Assembly: GCF_009796865.1 (NCBI RefSeq)
Contig: NZ_CP047028.1
Location: forward strand, 744,001 to 808,000
DNA from: Formosa sp. L2A11
GTDB taxonomy: Bacteria > Bacteroidota > Bacteroidia > Flavobacteriales > Flavobacteriaceae
Length of the DNA: 64,000 bases
Direction: 5' to 3'
Each line of letters begins with the position of its first letter. The first letter of the stretch is position 1. The translations under genes were made by a program, and so were the position numbers. Below the pieces are notes generated by a model that searched no databases, was not told where the DNA came from, and saw only the letters and a list, made by a program, of their open reading frames with translations. Positions 1-8,432 of this stretch are shown one piece after another.

Positions 1-1337
1 TCTAACTCCACATATCCAGAAGCCAAAATGGTTCCTGCATTATACAAGCGTTTAAATTTCTTAACGGTTTGCAGTGTGTCTAACATTTTATAAACACCTT
101 TTTCGTCCTTACTTAAGGTTTCTAATCTGTTAGTATCCCAGAATTCATCATCACGGTTATAAGTATCTTCGTTGTATTCAAAAACTTGCTCGTTATAAAA
201 ATTATCTGCTTTAGGTTTATCGAATACGTAATTATCGTAAAGTGTAGTTCGTTTTCCATAAACGCCTCTAGCCTTCTCTTTTTTGTTAAAGGCAAAATCT
301 GACATAAAATAGTCCCGTTTTATAAGAAAAATAGAATCGTTTAGCACATCAAACTCTTGTTCTATATAAATTTCTTTTACCCAATTTATATTTGCACTTT
401 TAGACGCTTGCATATTAATTTTCTTGATAGCGTACGTAGAGTCATTCACCCAAAAATCGCCTTTAAATGTCAATTCGTTTTTACGACGCGGATAATAAAT
501 AATATTATAACACCATTTATTGTCTATAAACGAACTGTCTGCCAAAACATAATTATAGGTATTAATTCCTGTTTTAGACAAGGGACTCACAAAACTTTTA
601 TCGAAAAACTTAAGATAATTATCGTATACATCGTATTGAGAGTACAAATCTTTTATAAAATCTAAAATGAATTGATTATTACTAAAGCCAGACATTTTAT
701 TTCCGCTTAAAACCTCTCTCTCATTACTAGTTTCATTATTACCATATACTTTGCTCGCAGATTCATTTATAAAAATTGGCAAATATGTTTTTCCTGTAAC
801 ATTAGAAGTATCTACAGATTCAAAAATAAATTCCATGCCTTTAAAAATTTTACTTTTAACTAAAGCACTATCTATGGTATTTAAATCGAATTCTACTTTT
901 TCGTATTTATCATATTCATACTGATCGAATTTACGAAGACCATTTCTTCGTTTATGTTCCCATATTTTTCTTAAAATATCAATCGCAGGATTATTCTTTT
1001 TAGGTTGCTTACCTGCAACAATAACCACTTGGTCTAATTGAGCAGCTTCTTCCTCTAAAACAACTTTTAAGTTATAATTTATATTTTTTGTTAAGGGTAT
1101 ATCTTGAGTATGATACCCCATAAATGAAACGATAATTGCATCCCAATTGGAATCTGATTCCATATAGAATTTACCCTCTTCATTTGTAATAGTACCTTGA
1201 GAAGATCCTTTAAAAACAACGTTAGCATAAGCTACAGATTCGTTGTTTTCATCATAGACGTAACCACTAACTTTTGTTTGAGCTATTAAGGATAGGAATC
1301 CGAAGAAAAATAATACTAGGCTAAGTCTTAAATTCAT
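1..1337 (-). CDS. DUF5686-type outer-membrane protein with N-terminal carboxypeptidase-like domain (partial)
   Basis: The gene starts at 1337 (ATG) and runs off the left edge, so 445 codons are visible and the C-terminus is missing. Residues 1-20 are a signal peptide ending in IAQ. Next comes a carboxypeptidase-D-regulatory-like beta-sandwich (about 21-100, with VSGYVYDENNESVAYANVV and a DQVVIVAG linker), then the long mixed region with FWVNDSTYAIKKINMQ that is typical of DUF5686 proteins. Members of that family usually end in an outer-membrane beta-barrel, here outside the window. The substrate is unknown. The gene lies just downstream of pdhB on the same strand, but the pdhB terminator separates them, so it is probably transcribed on its own from within or beyond that hairpin. 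Confidence 0.8.
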   Translation of the reverse strand, partial: MNLRLSLVLFFFGFLSLIAQTKVSGYVYDENNESVAYANVVFKGSSQGTITNEEGKFYMESDSNWDAIIVSFMGYHTQDIPLTKNINYNLKVVLEEEAAQLDQVVIVAGKQPKKNNPAIDILRKIWEHKRRNGLRKFDQYEYDKYEKVEFDLNTIDSALVKSKIFKGMEFIFESVDTSNVTGKTYLPIFINESASKVYGNNETSNEREVLSGNKMSGFSNNQFILDFIKDLYSQYDVYDNYLKFFDKSFVSPLSKTGINTYNYVLADSSFIDNKWCYNIIYYPRRKNELTFKGDFWVNDSTYAIKKINMQASKSANINWVKEIYIEQEFDVLNDSIFLIKRDYFMSDFAFNKKEKARGVYGKRTTLYDNYVFDKPKADNFYNEQVFEYNEDTYNRDDEFWDTNRLETLSKDEKGVYKMLDTLQTVKKFKRLYNAGTILASGYVEL

Positions 1338-1341
1338 AATG

Positions 1342-1380
1342 AAAAAAAAACTTCATCAGCAATAAATCATGTTGATGAAG
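1342..1380 (-). terminator. Rho-independent terminator of pdhB
   Basis: On the minus strand an 8-bp perfect stem (CTTCATCA/TGATGAAG, 1351-1380) is followed by a run of nine T (1342-1350). It lies 25 bases after the pdhB stop and directly before the start of the DUF5686 gene. Confidence 0.85.
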
Positions 1381-1404
1381 TTTTAAATATGTGATAAATG
1401 CAGT

Positions 1405-2382
1405 TTACTTGTACATTACCTTTTTAATGGCTTTAACAACATCGTCGCTATTAGGTAACCATTCTGCCAATAATACTGGAGAATAAGGAGCAGGAGTATC
1501 TGCTGTATTAATTTTTACAATTGGTGCGTCTAAATAATCGAAAGCTTGAGATTGTACTTGGTACGTAATCTCTGTAGATACGTTTCCAAATGGCCATGCT
1601 TCTTCTAAGATTACCAATCTATTTGTTTTCTTAACTGATTTTAAAACAGCGTCTATATCTAATGGACAAACTGTACGTAAATCGATAATTTCACAAGAGA
1701 TACCTTCTTTAGCAACCTCATCGGCAGCTTTGTAAGCTTCTTTAATAATTTTACCAAAAGATACAATTGTAACATCTGTACCTTCACGTTTAATATCGGC
1801 AACACCAATAGGAAGAACGTATTCTCCATCTGGCACTTCACCTTTATCACCGTACATTTGCTCACTTTCCATAAAAATTACTGGATCGTTATCGCGAATA
1901 GCTGCTTTTAAAAGTCCTTTAGCGTCATAAACATTAGAAGGAACAACAACTTTTAAACCAGGAGTATTTGCAAACCAGCTTTCGAAAGCTTGAGAGTGTG
2001 TAGCTCCTAATTGTCCCGCAGAACCAGTAGGCCCTCTAAATACGATTGGACAATTAAACTGCCCACCAGACATTTGTCTAATTTTTGCAGCGTTATTTAT
2101 AATTTGATCAATTCCTACTAACGAAAAGTTGAAGGTCATATACTCTACAATTGGCCTGTTACCAGTCATTGTTGAACCTACAGCTATACCTGCAAAACCT
2201 AATTCTGCAATTGGAGTATCGATAACACGTTTTGCACCAAACTCGTCTAACATTCCTTTTGATGCTTTGTATGCACCGTTGTATTCAGCAACTTCTTCAC
2301 CCATTAAGTAAATGCTTTCATCTCTGCGCATTTCCTCACTCATGGCTTCACAAATCGCTTCTCTGAATTGAATTGTTCTCAT
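1405..2382 (-). CDS. pdhB: Pyruvate dehydrogenase E1 component, beta subunit
   Basis: This 325-residue protein has the full length of the E1-beta subunit, which with E1-alpha decarboxylates pyruvate using thiamine diphosphate in the cytoplasmic pyruvate dehydrogenase complex. Visible family features are the N-terminal TIQFREAICEAMSEEM, the EEVAEYNGAYKASKG segment with the conserved acidic pair near the cofactor, RVIDTPIAELGFAGIAVG, and the C-terminal transketolase-C part DLRTVCPLDIDAVLKSVKKT and LEEAWPFGNVSTEI. The start is ATG at 2382 with no better alternative. No E1-alpha or E2 gene is in the window, so the complex is encoded at several loci, as is common in Flavobacteriia. A branched-chain 2-oxoacid E1-beta is the main alternative. 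Confidence 0.9.
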   Translation of the reverse strand: MRTIQFREAICEAMSEEMRRDESIYLMGEEVAEYNGAYKASKGMLDEFGAKRVIDTPIAELGFAGIAVGSTMTGNRPIVEYMTFNFSLVGIDQIINNAAKIRQMSGGQFNCPIVFRGPTGSAGQLGATHSQAFESWFANTPGLKVVVPSNVYDAKGLLKAAIRDNDPVIFMESEQMYGDKGEVPDGEYVLPIGVADIKREGTDVTIVSFGKIIKEAYKAADEVAKEGISCEIIDLRTVCPLDIDAVLKSVKKTNRLVILEEAWPFGNVSTEITYQVQSQAFDYLDAPIVKINTADTPAPYSPVLLAEWLPNSDDVVKAIKKVMYK

Positions 2383-2552
2383 GTATCATATTTTAAGAAT
2401 ACAAAAATAACAATAAATAGAAAACTTTCAATAAAAGAATTATTATTAATTCATTAAAATCACAAATAACTTTAAAACCACTCGCTACGCCCCTAAAAAA
2501 GCTAAAAATTAATGATCGTTACTAAACAAAACCTCTAAAATAAAATTTACAC
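2383..2552. other. Intergenic segment, nothing recognised
   Basis: About 170 AT-rich bases between the pdhB start and the decayed GLPGLI copy. I see no reading frame, stem-loop or clear TAnnTTTG promoter element. The pdhB promoter should lie here but could not be assigned. Confidence 0.5.
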
Positions 2553-2786
2553 CTCGAAAACTTAAAAGCTATCTTAATTATAAGCTTATTAATATCTTCT
2601 TTTTGTTACATCCAAACACTTAATGGCATTATAACTATAAATCCATACATGGTGATCGAGACGAAACAGAATTATTTAAAGAAGGAAAAAAAACATACTG
2701 GTTATACAGAAATTGAAGCCCCTAAAAATGAGAGAGAATTAATAAACATTAATGGATATCAATTACAAATAATTAACAAACGATAA
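2553..2786 (+). pseudogene. Decayed GLPGLI-family gene (internal deletion)
   Basis: The frame from 2553 reads as a hydrophobic signal-peptide-like stretch (AILIISLLISSFCY) followed by IQTLNGIITINP, which matches the start of the mature part of the intact GLPGLI genes downstream. After about 45 codons the match jumps to their last 25 codons (EIEAPKNERELINI and NGYQLQIINKR, then TAA). The whole centre, including the GLPGLI motif, is deleted and the frame is broken at the junction. The start codon is lost: a CTC codon sits near the expected position. It is clearly a remnant of the same gene family, with the same 3-prime flank after its stop codon. Confidence 0.85.
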
Positions 2787-2913
2787 CGCTAAAAACACAT
2801 GCTTTTTTTGATGATTTAACAAATTAACAATCAAAACAAAATGTAAGGACTTAAAACATTTCACATATCATACTCTTTTCATTCCTTAGTTAGCATCAAT
2901 ATAAAAATCAATC

Positions 2914-3028
2914 TTTTAAAGATTACGCCAATACAAATAAAATTAAGGAATCTTTAAATTTAAAAGTTGAACCTGTAAAAACGGCGCACAAAATCATAGA
3001 AAATAAAATTATTGGTTATCGCACATAA
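2914..3028 (+). pseudogene. Decayed copy of the small secreted two-cysteine peptide gene
   Basis: Bases 2930-2978 match 3968-4016 almost exactly and would encode NANTNKIKESLNLKVEPV, compared with NANTNEIKESLNLKVESV in the intact gene. The sequence then diverges and stops at 3028. The start codon and signal peptide have been deleted: the flank conserved upstream of the intact gene joins directly to the AACGCC part. The cysteine-bearing C-terminal half is also gone. Together with the preceding pseudogene this is a dead copy of the GLPGLI-plus-peptide unit at 3067-4153. Confidence 0.8.
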
Positions 3029-3066
3029 AAGCTAGCTTATAATCTTTAAACTGAAAAAAAAAATCC

Positions 3067-3780
3067 ATGAACAAAATATTTTTAATTGCATTACTTACAA
3101 CTACATTAAATTATGCCCAAACACTTAAAGGCATTATAACTATAAACCCATTACGAGGGATTGGAGACAACACTGTATTATCTGAAAAAAACAAAAAACC
3201 AAAATACCACAGTTACTCCTTTTCTAAGAACAAATCAATCCAAAAATTAATATCTAACGAAGGAACTACTATAGATACTATTATTGTAGAACACCCTGAA
3301 GTAGATGGTCTAACAATGGAAACCACAGAAATAAACATAAATGCAAATAAATTAATTATTTACAAAGACTATATCAATGATGTGTTTCGACTAGAGGCTT
3401 CACAGAAAAATCGAAATTTAGTTACCGAGTATATAAGTATAAAAGATCACATTCCTAGTTTTAATTGGGTTTTACAAAACGAAACACAAACTATCCTTGG
3501 GTATACGTGCAAAAAAGCCACAGCTGAAAGAATTATGGGAGTTAGAAAACAGCACATTACAGCATGGTACACAGAAGATATCCCGATTAATGATGGGCCA
3601 AAAGATTTTAATGGTCTTCCTGGTTTAATTTTACAGGTTAATACAAATAATAACGTATTAATTAAATTTGAAAAACTAAAATTCTTTAAAGACACAAACA
3701 CAGAAATTGAAGCACCTAAAAACGAGAGTGAATTAATAAGTATTAATGGATATCAATTACAAATGATGAATAAACGATAA
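3067..3780 (+). CDS. GLPGLI family protein, copy A
   Basis: This 237-residue secreted protein has a signal peptide (1-18, ending NYAQ) and the family signature FNGLPGLILQV at 181-191. Family-typical elements precede it: TILGYTCKKATA and HITAWYTEDIP followed by a GP pair. The family (known as GLPGLI or Porph_ging) is widespread in Bacteroidota, is exported to the periplasm or outer membrane, and often sits next to TonB-receptor-like genes. Its biochemical function is not established. The centre is almost identical in DNA to copy C, while the signal peptide differs. The stop TAA overlaps an ATG (TAATG), a vestige of the junction seen before the barrel gene at 5654. A decayed copy lies immediately upstream. 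Confidence 0.9.
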   Translation: MNKIFLIALLTTTLNYAQTLKGIITINPLRGIGDNTVLSEKNKKPKYHSYSFSKNKSIQKLISNEGTTIDTIIVEHPEVDGLTMETTEININANKLIIYKDYINDVFRLEASQKNRNLVTEYISIKDHIPSFNWVLQNETQTILGYTCKKATAERIMGVRKQHITAWYTEDIPINDGPKDFNGLPGLILQVNTNNNVLIKFEKLKFFKDTNTEIEAPKNESELISINGYQLQMMNKR

Positions 3781-3910
3781 TGCAAAAAAAACGCTTTTTT
3801 TTTAATTATTTAACAAATTAACAATACAAACACAACTTAATAACGTAAAACATTTCGTATATCGTTTTTTTTTATTCTTTAGCTAGCATTAACATAAAAA
3901 CCAATATATT

Positions 3911-4153
3911 ATGAAAAAAATTATTTTAAATGTTATTGCTATTGTTTGCTTTTCTTTTATGAGTAACGCCAATACAAATGAAATTAAAGAATCTTTAAAT
4001 TTAAAAGTTGAATCTGTTAGGACGATTGAAGACAACAAGCTCGAAGAAGATTGGTACTGGTGTGTGAAATTCTCTGAAGATATAGAAACAAACGAAATGG
4101 ACGGATCTATATCAACTACTACAACTTACGTATGTACTAAAGCTGAATTTTAA
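3911..4153 (+). CDS. Small secreted peptide with two cysteines
   Basis: I do not recognise a named family. The 80-residue product has a clear signal peptide (MKKIILNVIAIVCFSFMSNA, 1-20). The mature part is about 60 residues, acidic, with a central EEDWYWCVKFSED and a terminal TTTTYVCTKAEF. The two mature cysteines, 25 residues apart, could form a disulfide in the periplasm or outside the cell. It follows GLPGLI copy A by 130 bases, and a hairpin follows its stop. A decayed second copy next to the decayed GLPGLI gene shows that the pair was duplicated as one unit, which supports a shared function. Whether it is a substrate, ligand or structural peptide cannot be told. Confidence 0.75.
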   Translation: MKKIILNVIAIVCFSFMSNANTNEIKESLNLKVESVRTIEDNKLEEDWYWCVKFSEDIETNEMDGSISTTTTYVCTKAEF

Positions 4154-4161
4154 AATAATAC

Positions 4162-4194
4162 AACTCAAGGGTGAAATTATTCTACCCTTGAGTT
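4162..4194 (+). terminator. Stem-loop after the small peptide gene
   Basis: An 11-bp perfect stem (AACTCAAGGGT/ACCCTTGAGTT) with an 11-base loop lies 9 bases after the peptide stop and 14 bases before GLPGLI copy B. No T-run follows, so it is either a weak terminator or a processing and stability element that lowers expression of the downstream genes relative to the peptide. Confidence 0.6.
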
Positions 4195-4208
4195 ATAAAA
4201 AATGAAAA

Positions 4209-4919
4209 ATGAAAAAAAAATTTATATTAATTTTTCTATTATCATCATTCTCTTATTCCCAAACACTTAAAGGTGTTATAACTATAAATCCACAACATAG
4301 TCTTGGAGACGAAACAGAGTTGTCTGAAAAAGGAAAAAAACCAATTTACACTAGTTATACATTTTCAAACAATAAATCTATACAAAAATTAATCTCTAAC
4401 GAAGGCACTTCTATAGACACAATTATTGTAGAACACCCAGACGTAGAAGGCTTAACAATGAAGACTACTAAAGCAATAATAAGATCAAATAAATTAATTA
4501 TTTATAAGGATTACATCAATGATGTTTTTCGATTAGAAGGCGAAAAGAAAAACAGACAATTAAATACAGAATACTTAAGTATAAAAGACAACATACCAAC
4601 CCATAATTGGACGTTACAAAACGAAACACAAACTATTCTTGGGTACACGTGCAAAAAAGCCACAGCAGAAAAAATTAGCTTTGGCAGAAAACAATACATT
4701 ACAGCTTGGTACACAGAAGAAATACCTATTAGTGATGGCCCAAAAATTTATAATGGTCTTCCTGGTTTAATTTTACAAGTAGACAATAAAATTACTTTAA
4801 TTAAATTTGAAAAATTAAAATTCTTTAAAGACACAAACACAGAAATTGAAGCTCCTAAAAACGAGAGTGAATTAATAAGTATTAATGGTTTTCAATTACA
4901 AACGATGAATAAACGATAA
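4209..4919 (+). CDS. GLPGLI family protein, copy B
   Basis: This 236-residue paralogue has a signal peptide (MKKKFILIFLLSSFSYSQ) and the signature YNGLPGLILQV. It is much more diverged from copies A and C than they are from each other: GDETELSEKGKKPIYTSYTF replaces GDNTVLSEKNKKPKYHSYSF, and one residue is deleted near GLPGLI. The last 35 codons are again nearly identical in all copies. The stop overlaps an ATG in TAATG, followed by a five-codon vestigial frame (ATG CTA AAA ACA CAT TAA). It begins 14 bases after the hairpin that closes the peptide gene and ends 21 bases before copy C, so B, C and the barrel gene are probably co-transcribed. Confidence 0.9.
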   Translation: MKKKFILIFLLSSFSYSQTLKGVITINPQHSLGDETELSEKGKKPIYTSYTFSNNKSIQKLISNEGTSIDTIIVEHPDVEGLTMKTTKAIIRSNKLIIYKDYINDVFRLEGEKKNRQLNTEYLSIKDNIPTHNWTLQNETQTILGYTCKKATAEKISFGRKQYITAWYTEEIPISDGPKIYNGLPGLILQVDNKITLIKFEKLKFFKDTNTEIEAPKNESELISINGFQLQTMNKR

Positions 4920-4940
4920 TGCTAAAAACACATTAATAAA

Positions 4941-5651
4941 ATGAAATATATTTTAATCCTAGTTCTTTTTACAACTACATTAAACTACTCTCAAACCATA
5001 AAAGGCATTATAACTATAAATCCATTACGAGGGATTGGAGACAACACTGTATTATCTGAAAAAAACAAAAAACCAAAATACCACAGTTACTCCTTTTCTA
5101 AGAACAAATCAATCCAAAAATTAATATCTAACGAAGGAACTACTATAGATACTATTATTGTAGAACACCCTGAAGTAGATGGGCTAACAATGGAAACCAC
5201 AGAAATAAACATAAATGCAAATAAATTAATTATTTACAAAGACTATATCAATGATATGTTTCGACTAGAGGCTTCACAGAAAAATCGAAATTTAGTTACC
5301 GAGTATATAAGTATAAAAGATCACATTCCTAGTTTTAATTGGGTTTTACAAAACGAAACACAAACTATCCTTGGGTATACGTGCAAAAAAGCCACAGCTG
5401 AAAGAATTATGGGAGTTAGAAAACAGCACATTACAGCATGGTACACAGAAGATATCCCGATTAATGATGGACCAAAAGATTTTAATGGTCTTCCTGGCTT
5501 AATTTTACAGGTTAATACAAATAATAACGTATTAATTAAATTTGAAAAACTAAAATTCTTTAAAGATACAAATACAGAAATTGAAGCGCCTAAAAACCAG
5601 AGTGAATTAATAAGCATTAATGGTTATCAATTACAAATGATGAATAAATAG
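4941..5651 (+). CDS. GLPGLI family protein, copy C
   Basis: The 236-residue product has its own signal peptide (MKYILILVLFTTTLNYSQ) but is otherwise nearly identical to copy A. By eye I count about 13 base differences over some 640 bases, most of them silent; two change internal residues (V to M, E to Q), and a two-base change turns the last CGA codon into TAG. The early stop removes the terminal arginine and leaves TAG TAA TG, with the ATG of the next gene 3 bases later. The tight junction means translational coupling with the downstream barrel protein is likely, so C is the copy linked directly to it. Confidence 0.9.
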   Translation: MKYILILVLFTTTLNYSQTIKGIITINPLRGIGDNTVLSEKNKKPKYHSYSFSKNKSIQKLISNEGTTIDTIIVEHPEVDGLTMETTEININANKLIIYKDYINDMFRLEASQKNRNLVTEYISIKDHIPSFNWVLQNETQTILGYTCKKATAERIMGVRKQHITAWYTEDIPINDGPKDFNGLPGLILQVNTNNNVLIKFEKLKFFKDTNTEIEAPKNQSELISINGYQLQMMNK

Positions 5652-5653
5652 TA

Positions 5654-8320
5654 ATGCTAAAAAAAATATTACATAATACCGTATTAAAAAAGCAGTTGTT
5701 CTGCTTTTTTTTATTTCTGCCAAACTTTATCTTTTGTCAAACTAAAATTATTGGTCGTATTAAAGACAGTAAGCAGGACGTTATTTCTGGTGCAAATATT
5801 ATTTTAAAAAAAGCAGATACCGGTCTTATTTCAACGTATACAACATCTAATACTACTGGAGAGTTCGAACTTTTATCTAAGCCTGGTTCTTATATTTTAA
5901 AAATAAGTTATTTGGGTTACAAAACAATTAACCAAAATATAAATATTACAACCACAGAGTTACAACTAGACACTATTATTCTAGTTGAAAACAATACCGA
6001 ATTAGAAGAAATTATTCTGAAAGCCGAAAACAATGGCATTGTACAAAAAGGAGATGTTACCCAATATAAAATTGATAAGTTTTTAAACGGCACAGAAGAA
6101 AGCTTAAAAGATATTATAACAAAATTACCAGGACTTGGCATTAACGAAAGCGGTAAAATTACAGCCAATGGTAAAGAAATTGACAGATTGTTAATAGATG
6201 GCGAAAATCTATATAAAAGTCAGCATCAATTAGCCACAGAAAACATAAGTTCTGAGATGGTTAAGAATGCCGAATTAATTAGAAATTACAAAGATTTTGA
6301 ATCGATTACTCCCAATAGTAAAACAGGATTAACAGCGTTAAATATTAATATAAAAGATGAGTTTAAAAACAAATTTACAGGACATGTAGAAACACATGTT
6401 GGTATTGAAGATAAATATAAAATTAAAGGCGCTCTTTTTAACTTTGGCAAAAAGGTAAAATTCTCATTACTGCCTAACTCCAATAATTTAGGAGAAACCA
6501 CAATGACAATTCAAGATTATTACACGCTTACAGACACAGATGCAATAAGTAACTCTAAAGGAAATAGCAAAGTAGTCTTTTCTAAATTAGAAGATTTGCC
6601 ACGGTTTCTAAATTCTAGTACCAACGTCGCTTCTAAAACAAATAATTTTATTGCATTAAGCAGCATTATAAATCCTTCAGAAAAAACCAAAATAGATGTT
6701 TACGGTATTATAAATCATGTAAAACAAGAAGAAACATACAATAGAAAATTAGTGTTTAACGACACACAAGTAGAACAAGACATCTTAGAAAACTACAACA
6801 TTCTTGAGAAGAACTTTTTTGGTACGTTACAACTTAAATCTATTTACAAACCTTCTAACACAAGTGTGTTTACTTTTTTAAACGTATTAAACATAGATAA
6901 CACAGACCAAGAAAAGCGCATAGAAAATACCACAAATTCAGAACTAAATAACGTTAACGAATTTACAAAACCTAAAAAAACAAGTTTTCAATCTAATCTT
7001 AGTTTCAATAAAACAATAAGCTCCAATCTTTTTAGCACAGGTTTATCTTTTAAATATTTAGAGACCAATTCAAAAAAAGATATAAATGCTACAGATACAT
7101 TTCTTGATCTTAATTTTGATACTGATTTTTACACCGCGAAACAAAAATTAAATACCTCGTTAAACGAAACAAATTTTAACCTGAGCTACACTTTAAACTA
7201 CGCAAAAGCTTCAATAGAATTATATAACCAATCGACACTTACAAACAGTAAATTATACTCTAACACAAACAACCTTGATGCTTTTTACAACAAGTTATCA
7301 TTAAACCAACTCGCAACAAAAAATGGTATCGATTTTGATTTTAAAATTTCAAAAACATTAAAATACACCATAGGAATTAATTATAATTATTTAGCGAATA
7401 CGTATAATTCAAATGTTAGTCACGAAAATTTTCTAGGTTTAAATTCCGCTATAAAAGCTCAATTTAGCGCTAACAATATTGCAGATTTAACGTATACATA
7501 TTCTAATAAAACACCAACTATACATTTTTTAAACGATGCATTTATTATTAAAGATTATAGAACTTTAATAATAAACGAAGATGTTTTACCAAACGCGTTA
7601 CTTCCTTTTCATCAAATAAGTGCAAGCCATTTTATATTTAAACCAAAAGCTAAGCTCTCTTATATTTTTAATGCGTCTTACACTATAAAAAACAAGTCTA
7701 TCGGGAATAATATAATAAATACAGAAAACGTCTCTGTATCTAAAAACAAGATTATTAACAAAGATAATATGTTTAGCACATTTGTGTTTTTAGAAAAATC
7801 TTTAAACACGTTGCCTCTTGCGTTTTCTGGCAGTTTGTCTTACAGTAATACGAACACAGATTACTTCCAAGAGAGTACATCTTTCCAATATAAAAACGAG
7901 AACATCTCCAGCATTGTTAAATTAAAAAGTAATTTTAAAAATGCCTTAATTAATTTCGATCTGGGCTATAAATTTTCAAAAACCACGTATAACGACCAAG
8001 ACAATACGAGTTCGCTTCAAATTTCACAACCTTCAATAAATCTTAACGGAAAAATTTCGGCACATTTGTTTTGGTATTTAGAGTCTAACATTACCTCTTA
8101 TAATAATAACGACTTAAAACGGAATATTTATAATTTAAGTCCAAGATTAAGATATAAAAAAGCGGAATCTAAGTGGGAGTTATATATAACGGGGAATAAT
8201 ATTCTTAACCTAGACAACAACACTATTTTAGAGAATAATAGTTCGCCTAGTTATTACGAAGAACGCACAAGCTCAATCCTTTCCGGTTACATTCTTATTG
8301 GAAGTAAATTCAGGATTTAG
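5654..8320 (+). CDS. TonB-receptor-like outer-membrane beta-barrel protein with carboxypeptidase-like domain
   Basis: This 888-residue protein has a signal peptide (1-29, ending FIFCQ). A carboxypeptidase-D-regulatory-like domain follows (about 30-115; GRIKDSKQDVISGANIIL, LKISYLGYKTIN), then a plug-like domain (about 120-230; LKDIITKLPGLGINESGKITANGKEID). The remainder is rich in alternating beta-strands and ends SGYILIGSKFRI, like an outer-membrane barrel. It resembles the Bacteroidota barrel proteins that lie beside GLPGLI genes. No TonB box is evident, so energised uptake is uncertain. It ends the array and follows copy C by 2 bases. Possible roles are export or import of a peptide or protein across the outer membrane; the substrate is unknown. 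Confidence 0.85.
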   Translation: MLKKILHNTVLKKQLFCFFLFLPNFIFCQTKIIGRIKDSKQDVISGANIILKKADTGLISTYTTSNTTGEFELLSKPGSYILKISYLGYKTINQNINITTTELQLDTIILVENNTELEEIILKAENNGIVQKGDVTQYKIDKFLNGTEESLKDIITKLPGLGINESGKITANGKEIDRLLIDGENLYKSQHQLATENISSEMVKNAELIRNYKDFESITPNSKTGLTALNINIKDEFKNKFTGHVETHVGIEDKYKIKGALFNFGKKVKFSLLPNSNNLGETTMTIQDYYTLTDTDAISNSKGNSKVVFSKLEDLPRFLNSSTNVASKTNNFIALSSIINPSEKTKIDVYGIINHVKQEETYNRKLVFNDTQVEQDILENYNILEKNFFGTLQLKSIYKPSNTSVFTFLNVLNIDNTDQEKRIENTTNSELNNVNEFTKPKKTSFQSNLSFNKTISSNLFSTGLSFKYLETNSKKDINATDTFLDLNFDTDFYTAKQKLNTSLNETNFNLSYTLNYAKASIELYNQSTLTNSKLYSNTNNLDAFYNKLSLNQLATKNGIDFDFKISKTLKYTIGINYNYLANTYNSNVSHENFLGLNSAIKAQFSANNIADLTYTYSNKTPTIHFLNDAFIIKDYRTLIINEDVLPNALLPFHQISASHFIFKPKAKLSYIFNASYTIKNKSIGNNIINTENVSVSKNKIINKDNMFSTFVFLEKSLNTLPLAFSGSLSYSNTNTDYFQESTSFQYKNENISSIVKLKSNFKNALINFDLGYKFSKTTYNDQDNTSSLQISQPSINLNGKISAHLFWYLESNITSYNNNDLKRNIYNLSPRLRYKKAESKWELYITGNNILNLDNNTILENNSSPSYYEERTSSILSGYILIGSKFRI

Positions 8321-8345
8321 CAATTTTTAACTCTTTTTTTGATTA

Positions 8346-8367
8346 TTTACTATGCATGCATAGTAAA
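8346..8367. promoter_or_regulatory. Perfect 22-bp palindrome upstream of etfBA (putative operator)
   Basis: Each half reads TTTACTATGCA and the two halves are exact reverse complements with no spacer. It lies 65 bases before the etfB start, and a weak -7-like TAACTTCG follows at 8386-8393, so the palindrome would cover the -33 region. A dyad of this kind is typical of a TetR-family repressor site. Regulation by acyl-CoA status would suit electron-transfer flavoprotein, but that is inference. Confidence 0.6.
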
Positions 8368-8432
8368 ATTTAAATAAAATTCAATAACTTCGTATCCAGA
8401 TAAAACTATACTTATTATAACAAACAAATATT

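Noticed and set aside
357..665. 102-codon plus-strand frame at the left end
   Set aside because: Antisense to the DUF5686 gene, which has signal peptide and domain motifs on the minus strand.
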